The position numbers were made by a program, and so were the translations under genes. A DNA stretch of 35,445 bases, taken from Rhodobacteraceae bacterium Water-Bin34 (GTDB lineage Bacteria > Pseudomonadota > Alphaproteobacteria > Rhodobacterales > Rhodobacteraceae). Below are positions 26,097-35,390 of the stretch, in pieces. Where the stretch lies: NCBI GenBank assembly GCA_900197625.1, contig FZLS01000025.1:1-35445 (forward strand). The letters are read 5' to 3'. Under the pieces are notes generated by a model. The model made no database searches. It was not told where the DNA came from and was given only the letters and a program-made list of their open reading frames with translations. Positions within the stretch are counted from its first letter, which is position 1. Every line of letters starts with the position of its first letter.

Positions 26097-26893
26097 ACTC
26101 TCATACTCACAGGCAATGTGTCCTGACTGGGCCAATATCCTGTTTTAAGTGTGTTATGATAACCTTGAATAAGGGATGTTGCTTGCATTGCTTGATACGC
26201 AGCATTAATATCATATTCCAATCTATTGATTTTTATGATACTTTTTGAAATTGTTAAAAAAGTTGTATCAATCTCGCCATCATTTGATGGCATTCCAATT
26301 GCTCCAGAGTTTAACCATTTCTTTTTATTAAAATCACGTATCATTGGAATACCCGTATGCCCTGCTACTAAACAATCAAGTTTTCCAATTTGTGATTGTA
26401 ATAAATCAAACTCCTCATTTAAGATTTCTTCACTATCTACTGGCCAAATAAATTTAGAAATATCTGAGGCACCTCCATGAATGACACCATACTTCAGCCC
26501 ATTATGGTTAAAAATTATACGCTCGGGTAGATTTGACATCCAATCTAAGGATATCTCTGAAACTTGTGATTTTGCATGTGCATACCATGATCTTGATAAG
26601 ATTGAACACATCGATTCTTCATCGAACCCACAACCACAATCATTTGATTTACTTGCAAGTTGTTGCTCACAATTACCAGCTAATACATGGCATCCAAATT
26701 CTCGAATTAATTTAACACTACCTTCTGCATAAGCACAATATGCGACCACATCACCGGTACAAATGACATTCTCTGGTGGTATACCACAATTTGTTGTATA
26801 ATTGATAAGTGCTTCAAGAGCGTGTAGATTAGAATATACTCCACCAAAAATTACAATATCACCCCTTAGTTCACCTAAATCAATTTTCTTCAT
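26093..26893 (-). CDS. Metallophosphoesterase-like protein with altered first metal motif
   Basis: The 266-residue protein has the calcineurin-like layout: CTGDVVAY (Asp48), AGNCE (Asn74), VIHGG and AGHTGIP. It resembles YfcE/ApaH-like phosphodiesterases, but the first motif, normally DxHGN, reads GVYSN (residues 18-22), so two metal ligands are replaced. GNCE also replaces GNHD/E. There is a CGC motif near residues 86-88. I recall an alphaproteobacterial subfamily with FGGxYSN and CGCGF, so this is probably a lineage trait and not decay. Catalysis with one metal, another nucleophile or a binding role are all possible. I start at the ATG at 26893; a TTG at 26905 adds four residues. It overlaps xerD by four bases, tail to tail. 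Confidence 0.75.
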   Translation of the reverse strand: MKKIDLGELRGDIVIFGGVYSNLHALEALINYTTNCGIPPENVICTGDVVAYCAYAEGSVKLIREFGCHVLAGNCEQQLASKSNDCGCGFDEESMCSILSRSWYAHAKSQVSEISLDWMSNLPERIIFNHNGLKYGVIHGGASDISKFIWPVDSEEILNEEFDLLQSQIGKLDCLVAGHTGIPMIRDFNKKKWLNSGAIGMPSNDGEIDTTFLTISKSIIKINRLEYDINAAYQAMQATSLIQGYHNTLKTGYWPSQDTLPVSMRV

Positions 26894-26963
26894 ACTATTT
26901 CCCAATCAACTAATGAAGACTATACTAGTATTTGAATGTTATTATGAAAGGCTAAAATAAAAA

Positions 26964-28280
26964 ATGAAAACGGTTTATGCTGTTATTGAAAATATTGATA
27001 CTAGCTCTTGGCTTACAATCTTAGCAATATTTGTATTGTTGGGTATATCAGCATTTTTCTCAGGATCAGAAACTGCTCTTACCGCGGCTAGCCGAGGTAA
27101 GCTACATTCCATGGCTGATAAGGGTTCACGTGGCGCTAAACGTGCGCTAGCACTAACTGAAGATACCGAACGATTGATTGGTGCAGTTTTACTTGGAAAC
27201 AATCTTGTCAATATTTTAGCAGCAGCATTGGCGACCAGTTTGTTCACTCGGTTATTTGGTGATAGCGGAGTGGCACTGGCTACACTTGTCATGACGTTAT
27301 TAGTTTTAATTTTTGCTGAAGTTTTACCTAAAACCTATGCGATCACTAATTCTGAGGGAGCAGCCAGCTTTGTTTCAGCACCTATTAGAGCTTTAGTGAT
27401 AATATTCGCACCAATAGTTGCAACTGTAAGGATAACAGTACGAGCTATTTTGAGATTATTTGGGGCAAAAATGACAAATCTTGATGAAGATGATGCTGCA
27501 CAGCAAGAAATTGCTGGGGCAATTGCTTTAAGCCATTCAGAAGGAAATTTTGAAAAAGATGATCGCGATCGTTTACTTGGAGCCTTAGATTTGAAAGATC
27601 GTGAAGTGGAAGAAATTATGCTTCATCGATCAGATATCGAAATAATAGATGCTGCAGCAAGCCCCCAAGACATCGTTACGCAAAGTTTAGCTTCTAGATA
27701 TACACGCTTACCAATATTTAAAGATGAGCCCGAAAACATAATAGGTATTATCCATACAAAAGACTTATTAAGGGAAGTGGACAAGTTGGTTAGGGGTGAA
27801 GATGGAGGCCCTGATGCAATAGATCGCTTAAATATTACTGATATAGCTAGAGAAGCTTATTTTGTTCCAGAAACAACACCTTTGGATGATCAAATGAGAG
27901 AATTCTTACGTAGAAAAGCTCATTTTGCTTTAGTTGTTGATGAATACGGAGATTTGCAAGGATTAATAACTTTAGAAGATATCCTTGAAGAAATTGTTGG
28001 TGAAATCACAGACGAACACGATGAAGATGCAGAAATTCTTGATGGAAAAGATACATCAGGAAACTTTAAGATAGATGGCTCTGCAACCATTAGAGATGTT
28101 AATAGAATGCATGAGTGGAATCTTCCCGATGACGAAGCAAATACAATTGCTGGATTAGTAATACATGAAGCACAAATGATACCAAAAATTGGTCAAGTAT
28201 TTAGTTTTCATGGCTTTAGATTTGAGATAGCTGGTCGAGATCAAAATCGCATCACAAAATTAAAAGTTAGAACTTTGTAG
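26964..28280 (+). CDS. CorC/HlyC-family CBS-domain membrane protein
   Basis: The 438-residue protein has an N-terminal DUF21 (CNNM) membrane domain of about 190 residues with SGSETALTAASRGKLH and GNNLVNILAAALAT, two CBS domains (about 205-330), and a C-terminal CorC_HlyC domain (about 345-435) with the GLVIHEAQMIPKIGQVF segment. Related proteins are implicated in Mg/Co efflux or Mg transport (CorC, CNNM, MpfA); the 'haemolysin' name is historical. The transported ion cannot be told from sequence. An AAGG motif lies far (about 12 bases) upstream of the ATG. It sits between the metallophosphoesterase-like gene (divergent) and the IalB-like gene, with a 68-base gap to the latter. Confidence 0.9.
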   Translation: MKTVYAVIENIDTSSWLTILAIFVLLGISAFFSGSETALTAASRGKLHSMADKGSRGAKRALALTEDTERLIGAVLLGNNLVNILAAALATSLFTRLFGDSGVALATLVMTLLVLIFAEVLPKTYAITNSEGAASFVSAPIRALVIIFAPIVATVRITVRAILRLFGAKMTNLDEDDAAQQEIAGAIALSHSEGNFEKDDRDRLLGALDLKDREVEEIMLHRSDIEIIDAAASPQDIVTQSLASRYTRLPIFKDEPENIIGIIHTKDLLREVDKLVRGEDGGPDAIDRLNITDIAREAYFVPETTPLDDQMREFLRRKAHFALVVDEYGDLQGLITLEDILEEIVGEITDEHDEDAEILDGKDTSGNFKIDGSATIRDVNRMHEWNLPDDEANTIAGLVIHEAQMIPKIGQVFSFHGFRFEIAGRDQNRITKLKVRTL

Positions 28281-28348
28281 CTTAATAATTCTAATGACAT
28301 TATAGTTTGTAAAAGATAAATACCCAGTGAACTAAGTGAGTAACAAAT

Positions 28349-28906
28349 ATGAAATTTCTGTCTTTAATATTTATAATAGTAAGTTTTGCGATTAGCAGTC
28401 CATCATTTGCACAATCTAAAGATGAAGAATTTCCAGTTGAGGCTCAACAAACTGAAAATACTGGACCTTATGTTCGTGAAACACATGGCGCTTGGGAAGT
28501 TAGATGCGTCAAACTTGCAGATAACGAGACGTGTACACTCTATCAATTACTTAAAGACAAAAATGATATTTCAGTTGCAGAAATTAATGTTGAGGTATTA
28601 CCATTAGGTAATCAAGCTTCAGCAGGAATTACCCTAATTACACCACTTGGCACTTCTCTGGCGGCGCAATTAGGCTGGCACATAGATGATGAAAAAATTC
28701 GTCAATATCCATATGGCTGGTGCGAACAGAGTGGCTGTGTAGCTCGGTTTGGCTTAACACAAGAAGATGTCACATCAATGAAAAAAGGTGCAAATGGTAA
28801 AGTATACGTCGTATCAATCGCTACCCCAAATGAACCTTTTGAGTTAAATTTATCATTAACAGGCTTTACCGCAGCTTGGAATTCGGTTCCTCAGCCCACA
28901 CAATAA
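28349..28906 (+). CDS. IalB-family secreted protein (invasion-associated locus B)
   Basis: The 185-residue protein has a signal peptide (MKFLSLIFIIVSFAISSPSFAQS, cleaved after the SFA region) and one IalB domain: HGAWEVRCVKLADNETCTLYQLL, a VEVLPLGN strand, ITLITPLGTSLAAQLGWHIDD, and YGWCEQSGCVARFGL. The four cysteines in these places are usual and probably form two disulfides. IalB proteins are periplasmic or surface proteins widespread in alphaproteobacteria; the name comes from Bartonella and does not imply virulence here. A GTGAG motif lies before the ATG. Its stop abuts the stop of the convergent ketoacyl synthase gene with no base between. Confidence 0.9.
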   Translation: MKFLSLIFIIVSFAISSPSFAQSKDEEFPVEAQQTENTGPYVRETHGAWEVRCVKLADNETCTLYQLLKDKNDISVAEINVEVLPLGNQASAGITLITPLGTSLAAQLGWHIDDEKIRQYPYGWCEQSGCVARFGLTQEDVTSMKKGANGKVYVVSIATPNEPFELNLSLTGFTAAWNSVPQPTQ

Positions 28907-30115
28907 TTATATTGATTTGAGTGCAATCACAGCATTTAATCCGCCAAAAGCAAATGCATTACTAATCACTGCCTTTACTTTCTTCTGTCTGGCTTGATTT
29001 GGAACAATATCTAAATCACAACTAGGATCCTGCTCTCTATAACCAATTGTTGGAGCAATTATTCCATCTTTTAATGCAGCTATACATGCCAGGAGTTCAA
29101 CAGCTCCAGTTCCACCAATTAAATGTCCATGCATAGATTTTGTAGATGATACCATTATATTTTTTGCGTAATTTTGAAATACTTCTTTAATTGCAGCGGT
29201 CTCAGTCTTATCATTGGCTGTTGTTCCGGTACCATGTGCATTTATATAACCTATATCTTCTGGATTTAATTTTGCATCATTTAGGGCGGCTAAAATCGCA
29301 CGCCTTGCACCACCGACTGAAGGCATTACAATATCACCAGCATCACTACTCATCGCAAATCCAGATAACTCTGCCAAAATATTTGCACCTCTGGCTTTAG
29401 CATGTTCAAATTCCTCAAATACAAAAACTGCAGCTCCCTCACCTTGCACCATTCCATTTCTAGTCGCACAAAAAGGTCTGCAGCCATCTTGAGACATTAC
29501 CCTAAGTCCTTCCCAGGCCTTAATACCACCAAAGCAAAGCATACTTTCTGATCCACCTGCTATCATAACTTTTGCGGCCCCTGATCTCACTAAATGAAAT
29601 GCTTGCCCCATAGCATGATTTGATGAAGCACACGCGGTTGAAACAGTGAAGCTAGGGCCTTTGAGATTGTTTGACATTGAGACATGGCTGACTGCAGCAT
29701 TATTCATCAGTCGAGGGACTACAAATGGATGAACTCTATTTTTACCATCTTCATAAACCGCACGATAGTTTTCATCTTGTGTTTGCAAACCTCCCCCTGC
29801 AGTACCAAATACTACTCCCGAATATTGGGAAAGCTCACCTTCAAATACTAATCCAGATTGTAAAATAGCTTCCTTTGCAGCAATTAGTGCAAATTGAGTA
29901 AATCGATCATAAAAAGTTATTTTTTGATTTTCAAAATATAATTTAGGATCAAAACCTTTGATCTGACCACCAATTTTAACATTTAATCGATCAATATTTG
30001 GAAATTCCATTAATGAAATTCCGGACTGGCCTCTTTTCATAGCTTCTATCGTTGAGGCAACATCAAAACCTAAAGAGTTAATTGTTCCTTGTCCTGTAAT
30101 AACAACTCTTACCAT
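28907..30115 (-). CDS. 3-oxoacyl-ACP synthase II (KAS II, FabF-like)
   Basis: KAS enzymes condense malonyl-ACP with an acyl chain. The 402-residue protein has the thiolase fold and the catalytic triad: Cys in TVSTACASSNHAMG, His in NAHGTGTTANDKTE and His in STKSMHGHLIGGTGAVE. It starts directly as RVVITGQGTINSLG. It is a FabF homologue but is coupled to a single acyl carrier protein and lpxD (three-base gap to the ACP gene) and not to fabD-fabG-acpP, which suggests a specialised role such as building a hydroxy or very long acyl chain for the envelope. That role is inferred from context. The gene ends flush against the convergent IalB gene. Confidence 0.88.
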   Translation of the reverse strand: MVRVVITGQGTINSLGFDVASTIEAMKRGQSGISLMEFPNIDRLNVKIGGQIKGFDPKLYFENQKITFYDRFTQFALIAAKEAILQSGLVFEGELSQYSGVVFGTAGGGLQTQDENYRAVYEDGKNRVHPFVVPRLMNNAAVSHVSMSNNLKGPSFTVSTACASSNHAMGQAFHLVRSGAAKVMIAGGSESMLCFGGIKAWEGLRVMSQDGCRPFCATRNGMVQGEGAAVFVFEEFEHAKARGANILAELSGFAMSSDAGDIVMPSVGGARRAILAALNDAKLNPEDIGYINAHGTGTTANDKTETAAIKEVFQNYAKNIMVSSTKSMHGHLIGGTGAVELLACIAALKDGIIAPTIGYREQDPSCDLDIVPNQARQKKVKAVISNAFAFGGLNAVIALKSI

Positions 30116-30118
30116 TTG

Positions 30119-30385
30119 TTAATTACTTTTCTCCATAACCAGTTTATCGATTGCATTAACTATGGTCCCAACACTGCTTATATCAAATTCTGACGCATTT
30201 GGGTCATTGGCATTAAATGGCACATTTACACTAAAAGTCTCTTCAATTGAAAATATAGCTTCAACTAGACCGAGGCTATCCAATCCTAAATCTTCAACTG
30301 ACATATTTAAGGATATATCAGATGTTTCCAGCATCGCTTGTTCTGCAATAATATTAAGGACTTTATCTTTTACTGTTATCGACAT
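30119..30385 (-). CDS. Acyl carrier protein of the lpxD-linked set
   Basis: The 88-residue protein has the phosphopantetheine site DSLGLVEA (Ser in a DLGLDSLG motif) and an acidic four-helix pattern. It ends in a SEFDISSVGTIVNAIDKLVMEKS tail that differs from the housekeeping AcpP. I start at the ATG at 30385 (MSITVKDKVLN); the longer frame overlaps the end of lpxD and adds 14 unlike residues. It lies 13 bases after lpxD and three bases before the ketoacyl synthase gene. It resembles the idea of a dedicated carrier such as AcpXL but lacks the ELKA/NLCAK segment I know from AcpXL. The acyl chain it carries is unknown. Confidence 0.85.
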   Translation of the reverse strand: MSITVKDKVLNIIAEQAMLETSDISLNMSVEDLGLDSLGLVEAIFSIEETFSVNVPFNANDPNASEFDISSVGTIVNAIDKLVMEKSN

Positions 30386-30398
30386 GTAAAATACTCTA

Positions 30399-31484
30399 TT
30401 ATTTATCTTTAGAAATGAGTTCTTCAATTTTAGTAAATTTAGCTAAAATACGTGGCAACCGGCGAATTGCTTTATAAGATTCTATGTTTAGATCCATCCG
30501 CATTGCGGGATTACCCATCATTACTCGCCCAGATGGGACATTGGATGAAATTCCAGATTTACCAGCCACTATTACATCTGATCCAATAGATATATGGTCA
30601 GCGATACCCACCTGACCACCTAAGACAACCCTGTCACCAATTATGGAACTACCGGCTATTCCCACCTGCCCGCATATCAAACAAGTATTGCCTATATTTA
30701 CATTGTGGCCAATATGAACCAAGTTATCGAGCTTACAACCATCGCCTATAATTGTATTTTCAATAGTTCCTCTATCGATAGCAGTATTGGCACCAATTTC
30801 AACATTTTCACCAATTATAACAGTTCCTAATGAATTGATACGTTCAAAACCTTCAGTTCTTGAACTTGCAGTAATCTTACCTGTACTTTTGGCTTCTTCT
30901 ACTGCTCCAGGTTTTGGCGTTACGTAAGAAAAACCATCTACACCAATTACTGTGTTTGATTGACATATAAAGTTATTACCAACCCTTATTCGAGCTCCAA
31001 TGCGCACTCCAGAGTATATAAGTGCATTTTCACCTATAATGGAATCTTCTGAAATAGTTGTATGGGAAAAAATTTTGGCATTATCACCAATTTTAACTCT
31101 TTCCCCTATGATGGTAAAAGCACCTATAGATACATTTTTACCTAATATAGCACTTTCAGAAACAATTGCTGAAGAGTCTATACCATCGATGATTTCCAGC
31201 TTTTTCTCAAATAAATGTGTTACACCAGACAGAACATATCTTGATCTAGGGGCTATAATTCCTGCAGAAAGTCCTAATTTTTTCCAATCTGCTCCAGGCC
31301 AAACTATTGCAGTAATTGCATCTGAAGAATTAAGGGCCTCTTCATAGCTTGGATCCATTGCCAGAGCCAATTCATTAGTTGATGCTTTTGACGGCGTATT
31401 AACGCCTGAAATTTCTAAATTTAGATCACCAAAAGCTTCTGCACCAAGTTCATCAGCAATTTGTTTAATTGTAAAATTGTTCAT
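30399..31484 (-). CDS. lpxD: UDP-3-O-(3-hydroxyacyl)glucosamine N-acyltransferase
   Basis: LpxD adds the second 3-hydroxyacyl chain from ACP to UDP-glucosamine in lipid A synthesis. The 361-residue protein has the N-terminal uridine-binding domain ([13 protein letters not shown] start, [10 protein letters not shown] strand) and a long left-handed parallel beta helix of hexapeptide repeats (about 100-310, many [I/V]G-x4 units), including the GIDGF-type loop [10 protein letters not shown] and the catalytic-type [10 protein letters not shown] with His. It lies upstream of an ACP and a ketoacyl synthase in the same operon. AGGGACTT lies before the ATG. In many bacteria lpxD sits with bamA, fabZ and lpxA, which are not here. 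Its presence means a Gram-negative lipid A pathway. Confidence 0.95.
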   Translation of the reverse strand: MNNFTIKQIADELGAEAFGDLNLEISGVNTPSKASTNELALAMDPSYEEALNSSDAITAIVWPGADWKKLGLSAGIIAPRSRYVLSGVTHLFEKKLEIIDGIDSSAIVSESAILGKNVSIGAFTIIGERVKIGDNAKIFSHTTISEDSIIGENALIYSGVRIGARIRVGNNFICQSNTVIGVDGFSYVTPKPGAVEEAKSTGKITASSRTEGFERINSLGTVIIGENVEIGANTAIDRGTIENTIIGDGCKLDNLVHIGHNVNIGNTCLICGQVGIAGSSIIGDRVVLGGQVGIADHISIGSDVIVAGKSGISSNVPSGRVMMGNPAMRMDLNIESYKAIRRLPRILAKFTKIEELISKDK

Positions 31485-31581
31485 TTAAGTCCCTGTCATC
31501 AGATAAGGATTTTATCTATTTCTTAAATGTTTAGCCTGATCAGTAACAGATGGCTACCCTAGCATTTATATTTTGATAAAG

Positions 31582-32835
31582 TTACTTCCTTATAGAACCT
31601 TCACCAGCAACCAAATACTTGAAACTCGTTAACTGCTCTACTCCAACGGGACCGCGCGCATGCATTTTTCCAGTTGCTATACCTATTTCTGCACCCATAC
31701 CAAATTCGCCACCATCAGCAAATTGAGTAGATGCGTTTAACATTACAATAGCACTATCAACTTTTTTAAAAAATTCTGATGCAGTAGTCTCATTTTCAGT
31801 CATAATACAATCAGTATGGTTTGAAGAAAAAACACGCAAATGATTTATCGCATCGCCAATTCCATTAACTATTTTAGCAGAAATAATCATGTCCAAATAT
31901 TCTTTACCCCAATCGTGATCATTTGCAGCAATTACACCATTTATAGATTGAAGAGTTTCATCACCTCGCACTTCAACACCTGCAGAAATCAAATCATCAA
32001 TAAATATAGCACCATTTTTTCTAAAAAACTCATCGTCAATCAATAAACATTCAACCGCTCCACAAATTCCAGTTCTGCGAGTTTTTGCGTTCATAATTAC
32101 AGATCGAGTTTTCTCAATATCTGCATCTTTATCGATATAAATATGACAAATACCTTCTAAATGTGCAAAGACTGGGACGCGTGCTTCTGATTGCACTCTA
32201 CCAACAAGACTTTTTCCACCTCGAGGAACAATAACGTCAATAAAGTCAGTCATTGTTAACATTTCTCCAACTATTGCACGATCGCGGCTTGGAACTAACT
32301 GAATTGCAGTAGCAGGTAGCCCGACTGAAACAAGACCTTCAACTAAACATTTATGAATTGCACCTGATGAATGAAAACTTTCTGAGCCACATCTTAATAT
32401 AACTGAATTACCAGCTTTCAAACAAAGCGCGCCCGCATCAGCCGTAACATTTGGTCTGCTTTCATAAATAACACCTATAACACCTAAAGGTGTTCTAACT
32501 CTTTGAATGTTTAATCCCGAAGGTTGTTCCCATTCAGCCAAAACAGCACCAATAGGGTCATTTTGTACAGCAATAGATCTTAATCCATCTACGATTGACT
32601 TAATTCTAATCTCATCTAACAAAAGCCTATCTATCATGGCACTAGAAAGATTTTTTTCTTTTGCAAGCTTCAAGTCACTGTGATTTTCAACAAGTATATC
32701 TTGTCTTTTTTCCCAGATAATTTCAGCAGCATTTTCAAGGGCTTTTTGTTTTTGGTCAGCACTTGCACAAGCTAGTTCTTCACTTGCAGCTTTTGCATTC
32801 TGACCAATTTTTTTCATTTCTAATTGAATATCCAT
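31582..32835 (-). CDS. proA: Gamma-glutamyl phosphate reductase
   Basis: ProA reduces gamma-glutamyl phosphate to glutamate semialdehyde with NADPH in proline synthesis. The 417-residue protein is an aldehyde-dehydrogenase-like enzyme with [32 protein letters not shown] (NADP site), [28 protein letters not shown] (catalytic Cys in TGICGA), and [35 protein letters not shown] choose the ATG at 32835, because GAGGG lies four bases upstream and it follows the proB stop by seven bases; the longer frame would overlap proB. It is the third gene of obgE-proB-proA. Confidence 0.96.
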   Translation of the reverse strand: MDIQLEMKKIGQNAKAASEELACASADQKQKALENAAEIIWEKRQDILVENHSDLKLAKEKNLSSAMIDRLLLDEIRIKSIVDGLRSIAVQNDPIGAVLAEWEQPSGLNIQRVRTPLGVIGVIYESRPNVTADAGALCLKAGNSVILRCGSESFHSSGAIHKCLVEGLVSVGLPATAIQLVPSRDRAIVGEMLTMTDFIDVIVPRGGKSLVGRVQSEARVPVFAHLEGICHIYIDKDADIEKTRSVIMNAKTRRTGICGAVECLLIDDEFFRKNGAIFIDDLISAGVEVRGDETLQSINGVIAANDHDWGKEYLDMIISAKIVNGIGDAINHLRVFSSNHTDCIMTENETTASEFFKKVDSAIVMLNASTQFADGGEFGMGAEIGIATGKMHARGPVGVEQLTSFKYLVAGEGSIRK

Positions 32836-32842
32836 TGATCCC

Positions 32843-33949
32843 TCATAAAACCATATCGTCACGATGAATTAGAGCACCTCGCCCTTCGTAACCTAAAATT
32901 TTTGCTATATCCGTAGTCTTTTTACCAGAAATCAATTCAGCTTCACGCATATCGTAACTTACTAATCCTTTGCCTAACTCTTGCTGCATTTCATTTTGAA
33001 TACAAACCATATCGCCTCTATCGAAAATTCCTTTAATAGATTTAACGCCAACAGATAATAATGACTTGCCTGCTTTAAGTGCATCCTCAGCTCCGTTATC
33101 AATAATTATTGTACCTTTTGGTTTCATTCCAGAAATCCATATTTTACGGGCAAGATTGGGTGTGCTGGACGATTTAAACCAACTACATTTAACACCAGCC
33201 GTTAAAGCGCTGAGCGGTCTTTCAACATCACCTTCCATTATAACCATTTCACAACCCGCTGACATAGCAGTTTTGGCAGCCATAACTTTTGTTTTCATTC
33301 CACCTTTAGAGGATGGCGACCCTGCATCTCCCGCACCTACTTCCATTTCTGGGGTTATTTTCTCCACAATCGGAATATGATGTGCAGATTTATTAATTCG
33401 AGGATCCCCTGTGTATAAACCATCAACATCAGAAAGTAATATCAGTAAATCACCCTCTACCATAGCAGCAACCTGTGAGGCTAATCGGTCATTATCCCCA
33501 AATCTAATCTCGTCTGTTGCTACTGTATCATTCTCATTCACAATCGGCACTACATCTAGTCCAAGTAATGCAGTCATTGTTCTTCTTGAATTTAAATATC
33601 GCCGCCTATCTGAACTATCTTCTAGAGTTAATAAAATTTGTGCAGTTTTAATGCCAAGTGTGCCTAATGCACCTTCATATGCTTGAGCCAATCGAATTTG
33701 ACCTACAGCAGCGGATGCTTGACTTTCTTCAAGTGATAAAACGTCTTTTGTTAATCTTAACACATTTCTTCCTAAAGCTATTGAACCAGAGGAAACGATT
33801 ATCACATCTTGTCCCTGAGCTTTTAAACTTGCCACATCTGCAGCTAATCCTCTCAACCAATCTGTTCGAATAGTCCCACTTGATCCGTCAACCAGTAACG
33901 CTGAGCCAATCTTGATAATTATTCGCCTATAATTGATTAAGGTCGCCAT
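32843..33949 (-). CDS. proB: Glutamate 5-kinase
   Basis: ProB phosphorylates glutamate to gamma-glutamyl phosphate, the first step of proline synthesis. The 368-residue protein has the amino-acid-kinase domain ([86 protein letters not shown]) and a C-terminal PUA domain (about 275-368) ending in [12 protein letters not shown]. The start overlaps the end of obgE by 13 bases, and proA follows after seven. The obgE-proB-proA order is well known in alphaproteobacteria. Feedback inhibition by proline is a property of the family. Confidence 0.97.
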   Translation of the reverse strand: MATLINYRRIIIKIGSALLVDGSSGTIRTDWLRGLAADVASLKAQGQDVIIVSSGSIALGRNVLRLTKDVLSLEESQASAAVGQIRLAQAYEGALGTLGIKTAQILLTLEDSSDRRRYLNSRRTMTALLGLDVVPIVNENDTVATDEIRFGDNDRLASQVAAMVEGDLLILLSDVDGLYTGDPRINKSAHHIPIVEKITPEMEVGAGDAGSPSSKGGMKTKVMAAKTAMSAGCEMVIMEGDVERPLSALTAGVKCSWFKSSSTPNLARKIWISGMKPKGTIIIDNGAEDALKAGKSLLSVGVKSIKGIFDRGDMVCIQNEMQQELGKGLVSYDMREAELISGKKTTDIAKILGYEGRGALIHRDDMVL

Positions 33950-34989
33950 CCACTTGGCTCCTCATCATTACTTTCAACTTTGTTATTCTTCTCTATAGCG
34001 TCACGTTTTTCAACTTCAGATGCAACTGCTCTTAGTACATCAGTTAAACCCGCTCTGGAAACACCTGATAATTGCAAAATAGGTGAACCTATATGAAGTT
34101 CCAATTCATGAACTTTTATTGCTAATTCAGTTTCATCCATTGCATCTATTTTGTTTAGAGCTGTAACTCTGGGTCGATTAGCAAGATCTCCACCATATTT
34201 TTCTAGCTCTTGGATTATAGTTACATAATCTTCGACAACTGTTTCTGATGTTCCATCTACTAAATGCAAGAGAACCGCACAACGTTCAACATGGCCTAGA
34301 AACCGAACCCCCAAACCAACGCCGTCAGACGCTCCTGCAATAAGTCCAGGTATATCAGCAATCACAAATTCTTTATTATCAACACCAACAACCCCTAGAT
34401 TAGGGTGCAGTGTAGTGAATGGATAATCCGCTATCTTGGGCCTTGCATTTGATGTTGCTGCTAAAAAAGTAGATTTTCCAGCATTTGGTAACCCAAGAAG
34501 TCCTGCATCAGCAATTAGCTTTAATCGTAACCAAATAGTACGCTCAACAAATGGTTGCCCAGGATTTGCCCGCCGCGGTGCTTGGTTTGTTGAAGATTTG
34601 AAGTGAAGATTTCCAAATCCGCCATTACCACCCTGCGATAAAATAAATTTCTGGCCTGGTATGGTTAAATCTACAATAACGGTTTCTTGGTCTTCCTCTA
34701 ATATCTCAGTACCAACTGGAACTTTTAGAACTATGTCTTGTCCATCTGCTCCAGAACGTTGCTTTCCCATTCCTGATCGTCCATTTTGAGCAAAAAAGTG
34801 TTGCTGATACCTAAAATCAATAAGTGTGTTAAGATTATCGATTGCCTCAACAACAACATCTCCACCCCGGCCCCCATTACCACCATCTGGGCCACCATAC
34901 TCAGTATGAGCTTCACGTCGGAAAGAAATACATCCATTTCCACCTGCACCAGATTTTATATAAACTTTTGCTAGATCAAGGAACTTCAT
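33937..34989 (-). CDS. obgE: GTPase ObgE/CgtA
   Basis: Obg is an essential GTPase that assists 50S assembly and links to stringent control. The 350-residue protein starts with the glycine-rich Obg fold ([57 protein letters not shown]) to about residue 158. A G domain follows with GLPNAGKST (P-loop), the [12 protein letters not shown] switch [17 protein letters not shown] (switch II) and LNKIDAMD. A short acidic tail replaces the long C-terminal OCT domain, as is normal in alphaproteobacteria. AGAGAT lies before the ATG. It leads obgE-proB-proA and follows the rplU-rpmA unit across a terminator. Confidence 0.97.
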   Translation of the reverse strand: MKFLDLAKVYIKSGAGGNGCISFRREAHTEYGGPDGGNGGRGGDVVVEAIDNLNTLIDFRYQQHFFAQNGRSGMGKQRSGADGQDIVLKVPVGTEILEEDQETVIVDLTIPGQKFILSQGGNGGFGNLHFKSSTNQAPRRANPGQPFVERTIWLRLKLIADAGLLGLPNAGKSTFLAATSNARPKIADYPFTTLHPNLGVVGVDNKEFVIADIPGLIAGASDGVGLGVRFLGHVERCAVLLHLVDGTSETVVEDYVTIIQELEKYGGDLANRPRVTALNKIDAMDETELAIKVHELELHIGSPILQLSGVSRAGLTDVLRAVASEVEKRDAIEKNNKVESNDEEPSGWRP

Positions 34990-35057
34990 TAATTATCTCT
35001 TTAATTTTTATTATTCGATATACAAGCTTGGTCAAATGAACAAGCATTTGAAATAAA

Positions 35058-35083
35058 AAAGGGTCGGCAAAAACCGACCCTTT
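35058..35083 (-). terminator. Intrinsic terminator after rpmA
   Basis: Perfect ten-base arms (AAAGGGTCGG at 35058-35067 with CCGACCCTTT at 35074-35083) enclose a six-base loop. On the minus strand the stem runs into TTTTTTATTT. It ends the rplU-rpmA transcript, so obgE must have its own promoter in the following 68 bases. Confidence 0.9.
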
Positions 35084-35108
35084 ATAAAATATATGTTCAA
35101 AAGTCAGT

Positions 35109-35378
35109 TTATTCAGCAGCCTCAGCTACCGGTAAAACTGATACAAATGTGCGGCCTTTAAAGCCTTTGTGAAATTTAACGTTACCACCTGTAAGTGCAA
35201 ATAATGTATGATCTTTACCTTGACCTACATTCTCACCAGGCCACCACTTATTTCCACGTTGGCGACAAATGATATTGCCAGGAATAACTAATTCACCACC
35301 ATATTTCTTTACACCAAGACGACGTCCTGCGGAGTCACGACCATTACGGGATGAACCGCCTGCTTTTTTATGTGCCAT
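35109..35378 (-). CDS. rpmA: 50S ribosomal protein L27
   Basis: L27 (bL27) lies close to the peptidyl transferase centre and its N-terminal tail contacts tRNA. The 89-residue protein begins [28 protein letters not shown], continues with [27 protein letters not shown] and ends with an acidic tail. There is no N-terminal leader like that of Firmicutes that needs cleavage. AGGAG lies nine bases upstream of the ATG and overlaps the rplU stop region. Confidence 0.98.
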   Translation of the reverse strand: MAHKKAGGSSRNGRDSAGRRLGVKKYGGELVIPGNIICRQRGNKWWPGENVGQGKDHTLFALTGGNVKFHKGFKGRTFVSVLPVAEAAE

Positions 35379-35390
35379 TTCGTTTTACTC

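Noticed and set aside
28349-28906. Pathogenicity from the IalB ('invasion-associated') homologue
   Set aside because: IalB-domain proteins occur throughout free-living alphaproteobacteria, and no secretion system or adhesin is present in the window.
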